46,374 nt of DNA from Clostridiales bacterium (GTDB taxonomy: Bacteria; Bacillota; Clostridia; Christensenellales; UBA1242), in assembly GCA_015069335.1 (NCBI GenBank), contig SVIU01000006.1, positions 1-46,374 of the forward strand. The letters run 5' to 3'. Position numbers and translations under genes: made by a program. The notes below the pieces were generated by a model, which had not been told where the DNA came from, ran no database searches, and saw only the letters and a program-made list of their open reading frames with translations. Positions 36,101 to 45,124 of this stretch are shown in pieces. Positions within the stretch are counted from its first letter, which is position 1; every line of letters begins with the position of its first letter.

Positions 36101-38367
36101 ACTATACAATTACAAAAATTTCTGATTATGAAATAAAATCTATTAAATGGTACAAAAATGATGTAGAAATCACAGGCGAGTCTTCAATTGAGTTACATCA
36201 AACTTTGACCGAGCAAGGTATTTATGAGTTTTACGCAGTTGTAGAACTTGGCAACGAGGGTGATGATACTGTTATAGAAACAGTAACCACCAACAAAAAC
36301 ACAGTTACAGTAGTGGCACCAATTAGCAATGCTGATTACCAAAACGGTATAATGTCATGGGATACAATTGATGAGGCAAAATATAATGTTGAACTGTATA
36401 AGGATGGCAGTTTGATTAGTACTTCTATAAGTACATCAGAAAATGCTACTAATGACAAAACCGAAATTAATCTTATGGGATTAATAAATGAAGAAGAATA
36501 TGGTTATGGTGAATATACACTTAGTGTATGCAACAAATTTAATGGTGTGTCATCTACAGTTGTTTCCCAAACAATCAATGTTTATCAAATAACCTTTGTT
36601 ACAAACTGTGAACAATCTAAAGCTGCAATATATGTAGATCAGGCTACAGAAATTACCGAAAGTTTAATATTTACTTTTAACGAGAGGGCTGGTTACATAT
36701 TTAATGGCTGGAAAAATGGAAATAATAACTTTAGTTATAATACCACCATATCACAAAATATTACATTAACTGCTCAGTGGGGTTTGGTTGCTATTAATAT
36801 TACCGAACTTAGCACAGATATAAGCAAACAATACAACGATGTTAATTCAGAAATTGCCATAAAAGAACTGTCTCATGATTCTGGTCTTGAAGATTTCTCA
36901 TATCAATGGTACAAAATTGTAGGGAACTCAGAACCAGTTATGCTAAAAGACGCAACAACAGAAAAGTTTTTTGTAAAAAATGCTGATGAGTCTGGTCAAT
37001 ATTATTGCAAGGTAACATTAACCGACGATTATGGTGTTTCGGTAACAACCGATTCAGAATATATAAACGTAACAATAAGTAAGGCGGATTCGAAAATAGA
37101 ATTAAATGATAAGAATTTTATTGATGGAAAACGTACATACACTTATAATGGAACTTCAGTAACTGTTGAGCCAGAGGTGCGGGTTATTGGTATTGGAAAT
37201 TCAACGATTCCAAGTGCAAATGTAGAGTATAAATTTGACGGCTTAGAAAGCAATTCATTTATTAATGTGCCAGACAATAATCAAACAGTTGATTCAAGCT
37301 ATCAACAGGGTGGTGCTTATAGGTTAATCATATCATATACTGGAAATAATAATTATAACTCATCTAGCATACCGGTTTTAATTTATGTTAACAGAATTGA
37401 TCCCCAAATTAATATTGGCGATCTTGGTTATCAAATTAAAACATACACAGGCAAATCTGTTACTCCTGATTTTGAAATAGATAATGATGAACAAAAAAAT
37501 CTTGCGCACTTCGAGGGTGAGTGTGTTAATGTTGGTGAATATAATACAAAAATAATAGTAGAACAATCACAAAATTACAACAGTAAAGAATTTGATATTA
37601 AATTAATAATTGCTCCTAAAAAGGTTATGGTTAAGGCGGATGACAAAACAAGCGTTTGGTTTATGGGGCAAAAAGAATTAACATACTCAATATTAGAAGG
37701 CGAAGTGGTTGACGGTGATGATCTTGGCATACAATTGCATACCGAAGTGAATACCAACAAAATTGGATCCTATGTAATCACCTTTGAGGCAACCAACAAA
37801 AACTATCAAGTAACAATTTTTGAGGGGAAATATACAGTAACGCCGGTGCCATACATTATTGCAATTGCTATATTCATATTATTGATTGCGTTAATAATTA
37901 AAGCAATAAATAGACGTAGATATATTTATGAATTTGAAACAAATGATGGTGATCCTGTCAACCCAATTGACAGCAGATATAGAAACTCATTCAAATTAGA
38001 GATTCCGGAAAGAGAAGGTTATGATTTTGCAGGATGGTTTATGGATGCTGAACTGACAATTCCGTTTAGAAAGTTCACAAAAGGTAAACCAAAAACTCTA
38101 TATGCCAAATGGGAAAAACGAGTTGATAAAACTCAGACAGAAGAGATGTTGTCGGTTCAAGAAATTGTGAAGCAAATCGAAAATCTTCTAAATCCAAAAA
38201 TTGAGCAAAACACCAAGCAAGAAGAATTGCCACAAACTCCAAAAGAAAAAACCGAACAAGAAAAAATGGAAGAGTTTATTGCAAGCCTTCAGCTAGACAC
38301 AAATTCGGAAAGTGATAATCAAACATTGCTGGATTTAATAAACGACATCACAAAAAATGATAAATAA
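33172..38367 (+). CDS. Large surface protein: signal peptide, papain-like C1 peptidase, multiple InlB (Listeria-Bacteroides) repeats, TM helix and C-terminal InlB-like repeat
   Basis: NQNAYGLCWAYTGNMV, AGHAITIIGWDD, WIILNSWGDANFG; repeats such as FYDLNGGTQ...GHEFAGWYYD and ITFDGNEQTSQ...GYKFMGWAYD...ITLYAKW; TM VPYIIAIAIFILLIALIIKAINRRR. Confidence 0.88.
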   Translation: MKKNNLFKIICFLLLLCVGASFCIFTQNTAVAQQTLNHNPRNFGYVFDEQQIQPSQNYATTNQTYTAQETTIPQVYSLRDDYVLYTQNQNAYGLCWAYTGNMVVTSTVMKATNEYIDFSEAWISTLSSKEYSNLYGDGGHFGMYEALLKEYGLVAECDMPNDDMYFQTKDSVNTYYEKFNKYSRMDISNNLTEVAFSTSSSRDSIKQHIMNHGAVGLSARWEGNQNVADTKVVSLTNYDKVEYKIPNIKQKYLSTSNTDDDKYIAGHAITIIGWDDNITADGYTGAWIILNSWGDANFGNNGVGYVWYDDTDIDMFAGYTYNNSPNNKYLDTIVDGGHTYTTDLTGDYYHKSGELSQSETRQKNIYFVDDIDITYGYNLQAGATYVETNFYYGNANVTNLATITCGEKAGYSGIINVKANNLQAGPYKVVVTYKDSSGNVQQHTNHIYVMNGCEIGYIQAHLKDSSNVSKAATNSYNQNNGLYFNFNSYNKQNKDITLFVDKAATYIPGFVLIPTAYSNLTDMDVEITVMGTSKTATVYTNDKIKIVCADNLEGMLSLALSMVPANTTVPVIVTLKSSVGTQTFNVNMVVVDSSKTVTKVFYDLNGGTQASSNLDKIAIASGETHQLQNPTKVGHEFAGWYYDAAFENKLTDNKIAFNKTIDVGADYTKQQIGTSIFYTGINIYSAAASVIDNYYYSNRYVNVYAKWTPIDFKIESSVTSCDTGVDFTLTVKNDNNENITVEWFRSLNGAAATKLADTGETITQNLSTSGTYEYYAIVTIDGETITTSRITVVVVDGIKNLQYQNHMLTWDSITDGRYEVKIYQGNLGLGIYKTTKLLTQNQINLFDAVKDYGLGSYYAEVKNYVGDGADRVYSSLVQSSLVSLYQITFDGNEQTSQTFNSMIVDNYTTILTTNMPIPDDIDGYKFMGWAYDAEGNDLFESEILTQSITLYAKWSQLAVVIDENNNKTSGEVGSTFDYTITKISDYEIKSIKWYKNDVEITGESSIELHQTLTEQGIYEFYAVVELGNEGDDTVIETVTTNKNTVTVVAPISNADYQNGIMSWDTIDEAKYNVELYKDGSLISTSISTSENATNDKTEINLMGLINEEEYGYGEYTLSVCNKFNGVSSTVVSQTINVYQITFVTNCEQSKAAIYVDQATEITESLIFTFNERAGYIFNGWKNGNNNFSYNTTISQNITLTAQWGLVAINITELSTDISKQYNDVNSEIAIKELSHDSGLEDFSYQWYKIVGNSEPVMLKDATTEKFFVKNADESGQYYCKVTLTDDYGVSVTTDSEYINVTISKADSKIELNDKNFIDGKRTYTYNGTSVTVEPEVRVIGIGNSTIPSANVEYKFDGLESNSFINVPDNNQTVDSSYQQGGAYRLIISYTGNNNYNSSSIPVLIYVNRIDPQINIGDLGYQIKTYTGKSVTPDFEIDNDEQKNLAHFEGECVNVGEYNTKIIVEQSQNYNSKEFDIKLIIAPKKVMVKADDKTSVWFMGQKELTYSILEGEVVDGDDLGIQLHTEVNTNKIGSYVITFEATNKNYQVTIFEGKYTVTPVPYIIAIAIFILLIALIIKAINRRRYIYEFETNDGDPVNPIDSRYRNSFKLEIPEREGYDFAGWFMDAELTIPFRKFTKGKPKTLYAKWEKRVDKTQTEEMLSVQEIVKQIENLLNPKIEQNTKQEELPQTPKEKTEQEKMEEFIASLQLDTNSESDNQTLLDLINDITKNDK

Positions 38368-38385
38368 AATATACATTTATTGTTG

Positions 38386-38417
38386 TAAAAAGCAAGGCAA
38401 AATTGCCTTGCTTTTTG
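38386..38417 (+). terminator. Rho-independent terminator
   Basis: aaaaagcaaggcaa-aa-ttgccttgctttttg. Confidence 0.88.
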
Positions 38418-38475
38418 CTTAAATAATTATTAAATTTTTATTAAATATTTTTAATTATTTGCAAATAATATAATT

Positions 38476-40125
38476 ATGAAAAAATATTTAATTTTTCCCA
38501 GCAGCAAAGGGATTTTCGCAATTATGCAAAATAAACAAATATCAGCAAATATAAGCAATTCAGGCAGAATTTTATTATCTGAATTTAAAATAAAATCAAA
38601 TTTAAATAATAATTTTTTATTATTTTTTATTCGTGGATTTTTTTATTTTATTTTTGGCTTTTATTACACAATTTTTGGCATATTAAAAACCTCACAAATT
38701 GAGCATTCAAAAGTGGTAAATAAAACAAGCAAAAACCTAAATATTGACCATGGTGACATTTTATTTTTTGTTACCTTTGTGTTGTCAATTTTATTGTCGC
38801 TTTTTGTGCTTGGCTATTTGCCAATTGTGATCAGTTTTTATATCATCCCAAACTTCAACATATTTGCAAAACGGCTCATAATTGCACTTATCAAAATGGC
38901 AATCATATTTGGAGTTTTGTTAATTGTAAAACAGTTTCCGTCGTTTGCTCAATTTTATAGACTAAACTCGGCATGCGCAAAAGTTCAAAAATTAAACTAT
39001 TTAGAGTATTTTGTTTTTGCATTTTTTGTTAACACTTTGGTTATATCGTTAGTTGGCATAACAACAAGCACATGGTATTTTTTATTTGCCAACTTGTTTA
39101 TATCTCTTGTCGTGTTTAGCCTTTGCTTTGAGCTTTATGTGCTAATGAAAAAATTTAAGTTCACCAACAAAATTTTATCAATTTTTGGATTTTTAATCTT
39201 TCAAAATGCTTCGCGTTTGGAGATCAAATGTGCTAATATAGTTATAAATGAGATAGAATTAGACAACAACAAAAGAGGTAATATGATCAATTTAACAAGC
39301 GACCATGTTTTGTTTAGCGAAATGTATGTAGAATGCAAACAAATTTTAGAAAACGCCAACAAGTTTGAAAAAAGCGATTTAGATTTTATCTGCTGTGAAA
39401 TTTTAAACAAAAACAGGGCAGAAATAAGGCTGTTAAAAACCATAACAAGGCAAGAATATAAAGACATTTTAAAGGCAGTACAAAAACGTGCAAAAGGTGA
39501 GCCTGTTACAAAAATTTTTGGCAAAGCAAACTTTTATGGCTTGGACTTTGTGGTAACAAAAGATGTTCTCTCGCCACGAATGGACACCGAAAGGCTTGTT
39601 GAAACTGTAATTAATAATTGTGACAAAAAGAGCAATATTTTAGAAATTGGCACTGGCTCTGGTGCAATCGCAGTAACTCTTGCAAAAATAGGCGGCTTTA
39701 AAGTTACAGCAGTTGACATATCAAACAAAGCGCTAGAAGTTGCCAAAAAGAATGCCCAAAACAATAATGTAAAAGTAAAATTTTTGCAATCTGACTTATT
39801 TTCTGCAGTTGGTAAGAAAAAGTTTGATGTTATTGTTTCCAACCCGCCATACATTCCAACAAAAGATGTATTAGAACTTGACGACGAGGTAAAAAACTAT
39901 GATCCAATCCTAGCCCTAGACGGTGGCGAGTCTGGTCTTGACTTTTATCAGCGTATAATTGACCAAGCACCAGCATATTTAACAAAAAACGGCAAAATAT
40001 TTTTTGAAATTGGCATTGGACAAGCAAAAGATGTAAAAAAACTATTGCAAAATAATTTTAAAAACATTAATATAGTAAAAGACTATAATAAGATAAATAG
40101 AGTTGTGTATGCGCAACTTAAATAA
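38476..40125 (+). CDS. prmC: Fusion of DUF1385-like membrane domain and PrmC (release-factor glutamine methyltransferase)
   Basis: C-terminal half: GEPVTKIFGKANFYGLDFVV, LEIGTGSGAIAVTLA, VSNPPYIP; N-terminal half multi-TM, DUF1385-like. Confidence 0.85.
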   Translation: MKKYLIFPSSKGIFAIMQNKQISANISNSGRILLSEFKIKSNLNNNFLLFFIRGFFYFIFGFYYTIFGILKTSQIEHSKVVNKTSKNLNIDHGDILFFVTFVLSILLSLFVLGYLPIVISFYIIPNFNIFAKRLIIALIKMAIIFGVLLIVKQFPSFAQFYRLNSACAKVQKLNYLEYFVFAFFVNTLVISLVGITTSTWYFLFANLFISLVVFSLCFELYVLMKKFKFTNKILSIFGFLIFQNASRLEIKCANIVINEIELDNNKRGNMINLTSDHVLFSEMYVECKQILENANKFEKSDLDFICCEILNKNRAEIRLLKTITRQEYKDILKAVQKRAKGEPVTKIFGKANFYGLDFVVTKDVLSPRMDTERLVETVINNCDKKSNILEIGTGSGAIAVTLAKIGGFKVTAVDISNKALEVAKKNAQNNNVKVKFLQSDLFSAVGKKKFDVIVSNPPYIPTKDVLELDDEVKNYDPILALDGGESGLDFYQRIIDQAPAYLTKNGKIFFEIGIGQAKDVKKLLQNNFKNINIVKDYNKINRVVYAQLK

Positions 40126-40139
40126 TTTAGGAGAAAATA

Positions 40140-41216
40140 ATGTTAGAAAAATCACTAAAGGCAAAACAAAGATACGACGAATTAACAAAACTTGTAATGG
40201 ACCCAGAAGTTATTGCCGACAATAAAACATGGAAAAAACTTATTAAAGAGCGTAGTGGCTTAGAAGAACTTGTTGAATGCAGAAATCAACTAGAAAAAGT
40301 TGTAGAAAACTTAAAACTCAACGAAGAAAGTATAAAAACCGAAACCGACCACGAGATGATAGCCCTTTATAAAGAAGAATTTCACGAACTTAAAAAGTCA
40401 AAAGAAGAACTTGAAGAAAGGTTGCAAATACTTCTTCTTCCAAAAGATGAAGATGACGACAAAGACTGTATCGTAGAACTTCGTGGCGCCGCCGGCGGCG
40501 AAGAATCAGCACTTTTTGCAAGAGTTTTAATGAATATGTACATTCGCTATGCAGAGAGAAATCGCTGGAAATATGAAATTAACGACCTTAGCGAAACCGA
40601 AATTGGCGGAATAAAGGAAGCGTCTTTAACAATCCGCGGAAAAGACGTTTTCAGCAAAATGAAATACGAAAGCGGTGTGCATAGAGTTCAACGTGTGCCA
40701 GAAACCGAAAGCCAAGGCAGAGTTCACACTTCAACAGCAACCGTTGCGGTTCTTCCAGAAGTTGAGGATGTTGAAATTGAAGTGCTAGACAAAGACATCA
40801 AAGTTGACACCTATCGCTCATCTGGTGCAGGCGGACAACACGTAAACAAAACCGAATCAGCAATTCGTATAACTCACTTCCCAACAGGCATTGTTGTTAC
40901 TTGTCAAGACGAGCGTTCACAAATCAAAAACCGTGAAAGAGCAATGAGCATTTTAAAATCAAAGCTTTACACTTTCTATAAGGAACAAGCCGACAGCGAA
41001 TATGCACAAAACCGTAAAAGCCAAGTTGGAACTGGTGATCGTAGCGAGCGTATAAGAACTTACAACTACCCACAAGGCAGAATCACCGACCATAGAATAA
41101 ACTATTCAATTTTCAATATTGACCCATTCTTAGATGGCGACATGGACGAACTTATTACAGCGCTTCAAACAGCTGATCAACAAGCAAGACTAGAAGCATT
41201 GTCAGAAAATGTATAA
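40140..41216 (+). CDS. prfA: Peptide chain release factor 1
   Basis: GVHRVQRVPETESQGRVHTSTATVAVLPE and GAGGQHVNKTESAIRITHFPTG. Confidence 0.97.
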   Translation: MLEKSLKAKQRYDELTKLVMDPEVIADNKTWKKLIKERSGLEELVECRNQLEKVVENLKLNEESIKTETDHEMIALYKEEFHELKKSKEELEERLQILLLPKDEDDDKDCIVELRGAAGGEESALFARVLMNMYIRYAERNRWKYEINDLSETEIGGIKEASLTIRGKDVFSKMKYESGVHRVQRVPETESQGRVHTSTATVAVLPEVEDVEIEVLDKDIKVDTYRSSGAGGQHVNKTESAIRITHFPTGIVVTCQDERSQIKNRERAMSILKSKLYTFYKEQADSEYAQNRKSQVGTGDRSERIRTYNYPQGRITDHRINYSIFNIDPFLDGDMDELITALQTADQQARLEALSENV

Positions 41217-41227
41217 ATTCAAACAAA

Positions 41228-41257
41228 AAACAAGCAATTCCGATTGCTTGTTTTTTT
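41228..41257 (+). terminator. Rho-independent terminator after prfA
   Basis: caagcaat-tccg-attgcttgttttttt. Confidence 0.85.
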
Positions 41258-41260
41258 AAT

Positions 41261-41473
41261 CTATTTCACCAACTCATCATTTTTTATATTTTCTTGTCCT
41301 TTAATTTTAAAACTTTTTTTCAAAGATTCGCTACGCATTTTGTTGTTCCAAAGGCAATTTCCTTTTGAATCTTCCATATGGCAACATGCAGTAATATCGT
41401 CATGCATATATAAACCAAAACTAGCATCAAAATGTAAATTCATTCCACAGTCTGGGCAAATTCTAACTCTCAT
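41261..41473 (-). CDS. Small Cys-rich (zinc-ribbon-like) protein
   Basis: 70 aa, MRVRICPDCGMNLHFDASFG; RBS gaaggag 7 nt upstream on the minus strand. Confidence 0.6.
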   Translation of the reverse strand: MRVRICPDCGMNLHFDASFGLYMHDDITACCHMEDSKGNCLWNNKMRSESLKKSFKIKGQENIKNDELVK

Positions 41474-41635
41474 ATATTTCTCCTTCTATATATATTTTAT
41501 CAAATTTTTTGTTTTTGTCAATTTATTATTTTGAATATTTTTACACGCATATTTTTGACAAACCTTGGCATAAGTGGTAAAATCTTTTCGTTAATTTAAT
41601 TAATTTTTTGTAAATAATTATACAAGGAGCAAAAT

Positions 41636-43006
41636 ATGGATACAAAAAAAATTATACCAATCACACTTTTAACCGGCTATTTGGGTGCAGGAAAAACAAC
41701 ACTACTTAATTATGTCTTAAGCAATCAACAAGGCTACAAGGTTGCGGTAATTGTAAACGACATTGGCGAAGTTAATATTGATGCCAGCCTAATTGCAAAA
41801 GGTGGCGTTGTTGCAGAAAAAGACGATAGTCTAGTACCACTTTCAAACGGTTGCATTTGCTGTACACTAAAAGAAGATTTAATGAAACAAATTGCCGAAC
41901 TTGCCGCCTCCAACAAATTTGACTACATTTTGATTGAAGCAAGTGGAATTTGCGAGCCAGTGCCAATTGTTCAAACAATTCAAGTTTTGTCAGAAGCAAC
42001 AGAGCGTTACAACTTGCCAACAGTGGTAAGACTAGACAATGTAGTTTCAGTGGTTGATGCTTGCAGACTTGTTGACGAGTTTGGTAAGGGTAGAGGACTT
42101 TTAAATAAAAATCTTGATGAAGAAGATATCGAAAATTTAATTATTCAACAAATCGAGTTTTGTACTAAAATTATTATTAACAAAGCAGACTCGGTTTCTA
42201 AAGAAGATTTGCAAGAAGTTAAGGCTGTTGTCAAAGCACTTCAACCTGAAGCGGAAATTTTGGAAGCAAACTATGGCAAGGTTGATTTAAACAAAATTTT
42301 AAATACTCAATGTTTTGATTACGAAAAAGCTGCAATGTCTGCCGCATGGGTTAAGGGCTTAAATTCTCACGAAGAAGCTGAAGAAGAACACGACAACGAA
42401 GAAGAACACCATTGTCACTGCCATGAAGACGGCGAACATTGTGATTGCCACGAACATGGTGAAGAATGTCATTGCCACGAGCATGGTGAAGAATGTCATT
42501 GCCATAAAGACGAACACGATTGCCATTGCCATGAGCATGGCGATGAGTGTCATTGCCACGACCGTGACCACAAAGAAGAAAATCACGAGCATAAACACGG
42601 ACATTGTCATTGCCATCATCACCATGGCGAAGGCGAGGCTCTTGAATATGGCATTGACACATTTGTTTACACAAGAAGAAAGCCTTTCAATAAAGAAAAA
42701 TTTATTTGGTTTGTAAACAATTTTCCAAAACAAGTAATTCGCTGTAAAGGTGTTTTCTGGCTTTCTAACGACGAAGAAAATATGCATATGTTTGAACAAG
42801 CGGGTAGTCAAAAAAATGCTTTTAATGCTGGCCCATGGGTTGCTAGCTTGCCAGAACGCGAGCAACAAGTAATTCTTATTGAAAATCCAGACATTGAAGC
42901 CGATTGGGATAGCCAAGTTGGTGATAGAATTATTAAACTTGTTTTCATAGGCAAAAATATGAATAAGCAACAAATCATCAAAATGCTTGACGATTGTTTG
43001 GAATAA
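41636..43006 (+). CDS. CobW/P47K (COG0523) GTPase metallochaperone with Cys/His-rich insert
   Basis: LLTGYLGAGKTTLLNYVL, NGCICCTLKEDL; about 90-aa HCHCHEHGEECHCHEHGEECHCH insert; CobW C-terminal domain. Confidence 0.93.
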   Translation: MDTKKIIPITLLTGYLGAGKTTLLNYVLSNQQGYKVAVIVNDIGEVNIDASLIAKGGVVAEKDDSLVPLSNGCICCTLKEDLMKQIAELAASNKFDYILIEASGICEPVPIVQTIQVLSEATERYNLPTVVRLDNVVSVVDACRLVDEFGKGRGLLNKNLDEEDIENLIIQQIEFCTKIIINKADSVSKEDLQEVKAVVKALQPEAEILEANYGKVDLNKILNTQCFDYEKAAMSAAWVKGLNSHEEAEEEHDNEEEHHCHCHEDGEHCDCHEHGEECHCHEHGEECHCHKDEHDCHCHEHGDECHCHDRDHKEENHEHKHGHCHCHHHHGEGEALEYGIDTFVYTRRKPFNKEKFIWFVNNFPKQVIRCKGVFWLSNDEENMHMFEQAGSQKNAFNAGPWVASLPEREQQVILIENPDIEADWDSQVGDRIIKLVFIGKNMNKQQIIKMLDDCLE

Positions 43007-43012
43007 ATTAAA

Positions 43013-43043
43013 GAAACACATTATTGTATGTAATGTGTTTTTT
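43013..43043 (+). terminator. Rho-independent terminator
   Basis: aaacacatta-ttgta-tgtaatgtgtttttt. Confidence 0.75.
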
Positions 43044-43094
43044 CTTGCTTTAAAACCTGTTTTTTGTTACAATAAATGCAAATTAGGAGAAGTT

Positions 43095-43601
43095 ATGGAC
43101 AAAATACACATTGCAACCATTTTAAAGCCACAAGGCCTAAAAGGTGAACTAAAGTGCAAGTTAGAAAACCAAAATTTTGATGTTATTAAAAATGTTACCG
43201 AAGTGTATTTAAACGAAAAAACAATTCCAACTAGAGTTGTAAACAAAAGCTTTAGAGTTGGCTATTTATATTTAACACTAAGCATGTGCGACAGCAGAGA
43301 AAAGGCAGATTTAATGCGCAACTTCAAAATTTATGCCGACAGAAAGTTTTTGCAAATTCCAGAAGATGAATATATGATTTCTGACATGATTGGCTCGCTA
43401 GTTTATGACCAAAACGGCAACGAGATTGGTAAACTTTTGGATGTTCAAAATTACGGCGCAACCGACATTTTGGTTATTGAGCAATACAAAAGAGAATATC
43501 TTGTGCCGTTTATAAAAGACATTGTAAAAAAAGTTAATGCTTCAGCAAAAATCATTGTTGTTGACAAAAATAAATATGACGAGGCAAAAATATGCGAATA
43601 G
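43095..43601 (+). CDS. rimM: Ribosome maturation factor RimM
   Basis: MDKIHIATILKPQGLKGELKCK; start set at 43095 (RBS taggag) rather than 42987; overlaps trmD. Confidence 0.92.
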   Translation: MDKIHIATILKPQGLKGELKCKLENQNFDVIKNVTEVYLNEKTIPTRVVNKSFRVGYLYLTLSMCDSREKADLMRNFKIYADRKFLQIPEDEYMISDMIGSLVYDQNGNEIGKLLDVQNYGATDILVIEQYKREYLVPFIKDIVKKVNASAKIIVVDKNKYDEAKICE

Positions 43602-44251
43602 ACATTTTAACATTATTTCCAGAAATGTTTGGCTCCCTTAAAGAAAGCATCATAAAAAGGGCAACCGACAAAAATCTAGTGGAAATAAACATTATTCAAA
43701 TAAGAGATTTTTCTTTAGATCCACACAAAAAAACCGATGATATTCCATACGGTGGTGGCGCAGGTATGGTTATGACCCCACAACCACTATATGATGCCAT
43801 AAACAGCGTAAAAACCGATAAATCGCATGTTGTTTATTTAAGTCCAAGGGGCAGAGTTTTTAAACAAGGAATAGCAAAGGAATTTTGCTCGCATGAACAC
43901 CTCATTTTAATTTGTGGTCATTATGAGGGCATTGACCAACGCATAATAGACCTTTGCGTAAACGAAGAACTTTCCATTGGTGACTATGTGTTAACCGGTG
44001 GCGAAATTCCAGCAATGGTTGTGGTTGATTCGGTTGTAAGGCTGTTAGATGGCGTTATCACAAGCGAATCTTTAAGCGAAGAAAGTTTTTCAAGTAATTT
44101 GTTAGAATATCCACAGTATACTAGACCGCAAACTTTTATGGGCTTAGATGTGCCTGAGGTTTTGCTTTCTGGTCATCATGCAAATATTGAAAAGTGGCGC
44201 AAAGAAAAGTCGTTGGAAATAACACAAAAAAATAGGCCGGATTTATTATGA
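43592..44251 (+). CDS. trmD: tRNA (guanine-N1)-methyltransferase
   Basis: MRIDILTLFPEMF, DDIPYGGGAGMVM, LICGHYEGIDQRI, DYVLTGGEIPAMVVVD. Confidence 0.97.
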   Translation: MRIDILTLFPEMFGSLKESIIKRATDKNLVEINIIQIRDFSLDPHKKTDDIPYGGGAGMVMTPQPLYDAINSVKTDKSHVVYLSPRGRVFKQGIAKEFCSHEHLILICGHYEGIDQRIIDLCVNEELSIGDYVLTGGEIPAMVVVDSVVRLLDGVITSESLSEESFSSNLLEYPQYTRPQTFMGLDVPEVLLSGHHANIEKWRKEKSLEITQKNRPDLL

Positions 44252-44616
44252 ATAAGCAACAAATTTTAGATAAATTAAAGTCGTTAAATTTAGACAAAAA
44301 TAAAATAACTATCATCTCTGGTGCGTCTCTAGTGGTGCATGGGGTTATAGATCAAACGGGCGATATTGATATGGCTTGCGAAAAAGAGTATTACAAACAA
44401 ATCCCTTGGCAAGAAAAAATCGGCTTTTTAAAAAAGAATATTAAATGTTATGATTTGTTTGAAGTTGGCACTAGCTTTTATAATCCGCAAAACACCGACA
44501 TAATTGACGGTTTTAGGTTTATGAATTTGCAAGATTGCCTAAAGCTTAAAAAAATAACCAACCGCCAAAAAGATCAAGAGGTTATTAAAAAGTTGGAAAA
44601 AATTTTAAATAGTTAA
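44248..44616 (+). CDS. Nucleotidyltransferase-fold-like protein
   Basis: ITIISGASLVVHGVIDQTGDIDMACEKEYY (GASLxxxG...DID); ATGA overlap with trmD. Confidence 0.55.
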   Translation: MNKQQILDKLKSLNLDKNKITIISGASLVVHGVIDQTGDIDMACEKEYYKQIPWQEKIGFLKKNIKCYDLFEVGTSFYNPQNTDIIDGFRFMNLQDCLKLKKITNRQKDQEVIKKLEKILNS

Positions 44617-44633
44617 AAATAAAGGAAGTATAA

Positions 44634-45110
44634 ATGATTATTGAATATGACAAAAAGTATGATGACCAAGTTAAATGTTTGTTAATTGAACTCCAACAAC
44701 ACATTGTAGAGTTAGATGAAGAGCATTACAATTGTATATCTGAAAATTATGTCGAGTTATATTTAGATAAAACACTAAAAGAAATAAACGATAATCATGG
44801 TAAAATGTTTTTGTATTGTGATGATAATAAAATTGTCGGACTTGTTGTTGCATTAGTAAATAATGAAGAAATTGACACTTATGATTTTAAAGCGCCAAAA
44901 AGGGGCAGAGTTTCAGAACTTATTATAAGCAAGAACGCACGAAGTTGTGGAATAGGTAAGCAACTTTTATCGCATGCAGAAGACTATTTAAAGCAAGTTG
45001 ATTGCAAAGATGTGTTGGTTGAAGTTTTTGCATATAACGAAAAAGCAATAAAATTTTATGAAAAAAATGGTTTTCATACAAGAATGGTTGAAATGACAAA
45101 AAAATTCTAA
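44634..45110 (+). CDS. GNAT-family N-acetyltransferase
   Basis: RGRVSELIISKNARSCGIGKQLLSHAEDYLKQ...VEVFAYNEKAIKFYEKNGF. Confidence 0.88.
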   Translation: MIIEYDKKYDDQVKCLLIELQQHIVELDEEHYNCISENYVELYLDKTLKEINDNHGKMFLYCDDNKIVGLVVALVNNEEIDTYDFKAPKRGRVSELIISKNARSCGIGKQLLSHAEDYLKQVDCKDVLVEVFAYNEKAIKFYEKNGFHTRMVEMTKKF

Positions 45111-45124
45111 TATAAAGGTGAAAT

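Noticed and set aside
42351-43021. Minus-strand ORFs opposite the CobW Cys/His region (42351..42674, 42359..43021)
   Set aside because: Antisense artefacts of the biased His/Cys codons in the sense gene.
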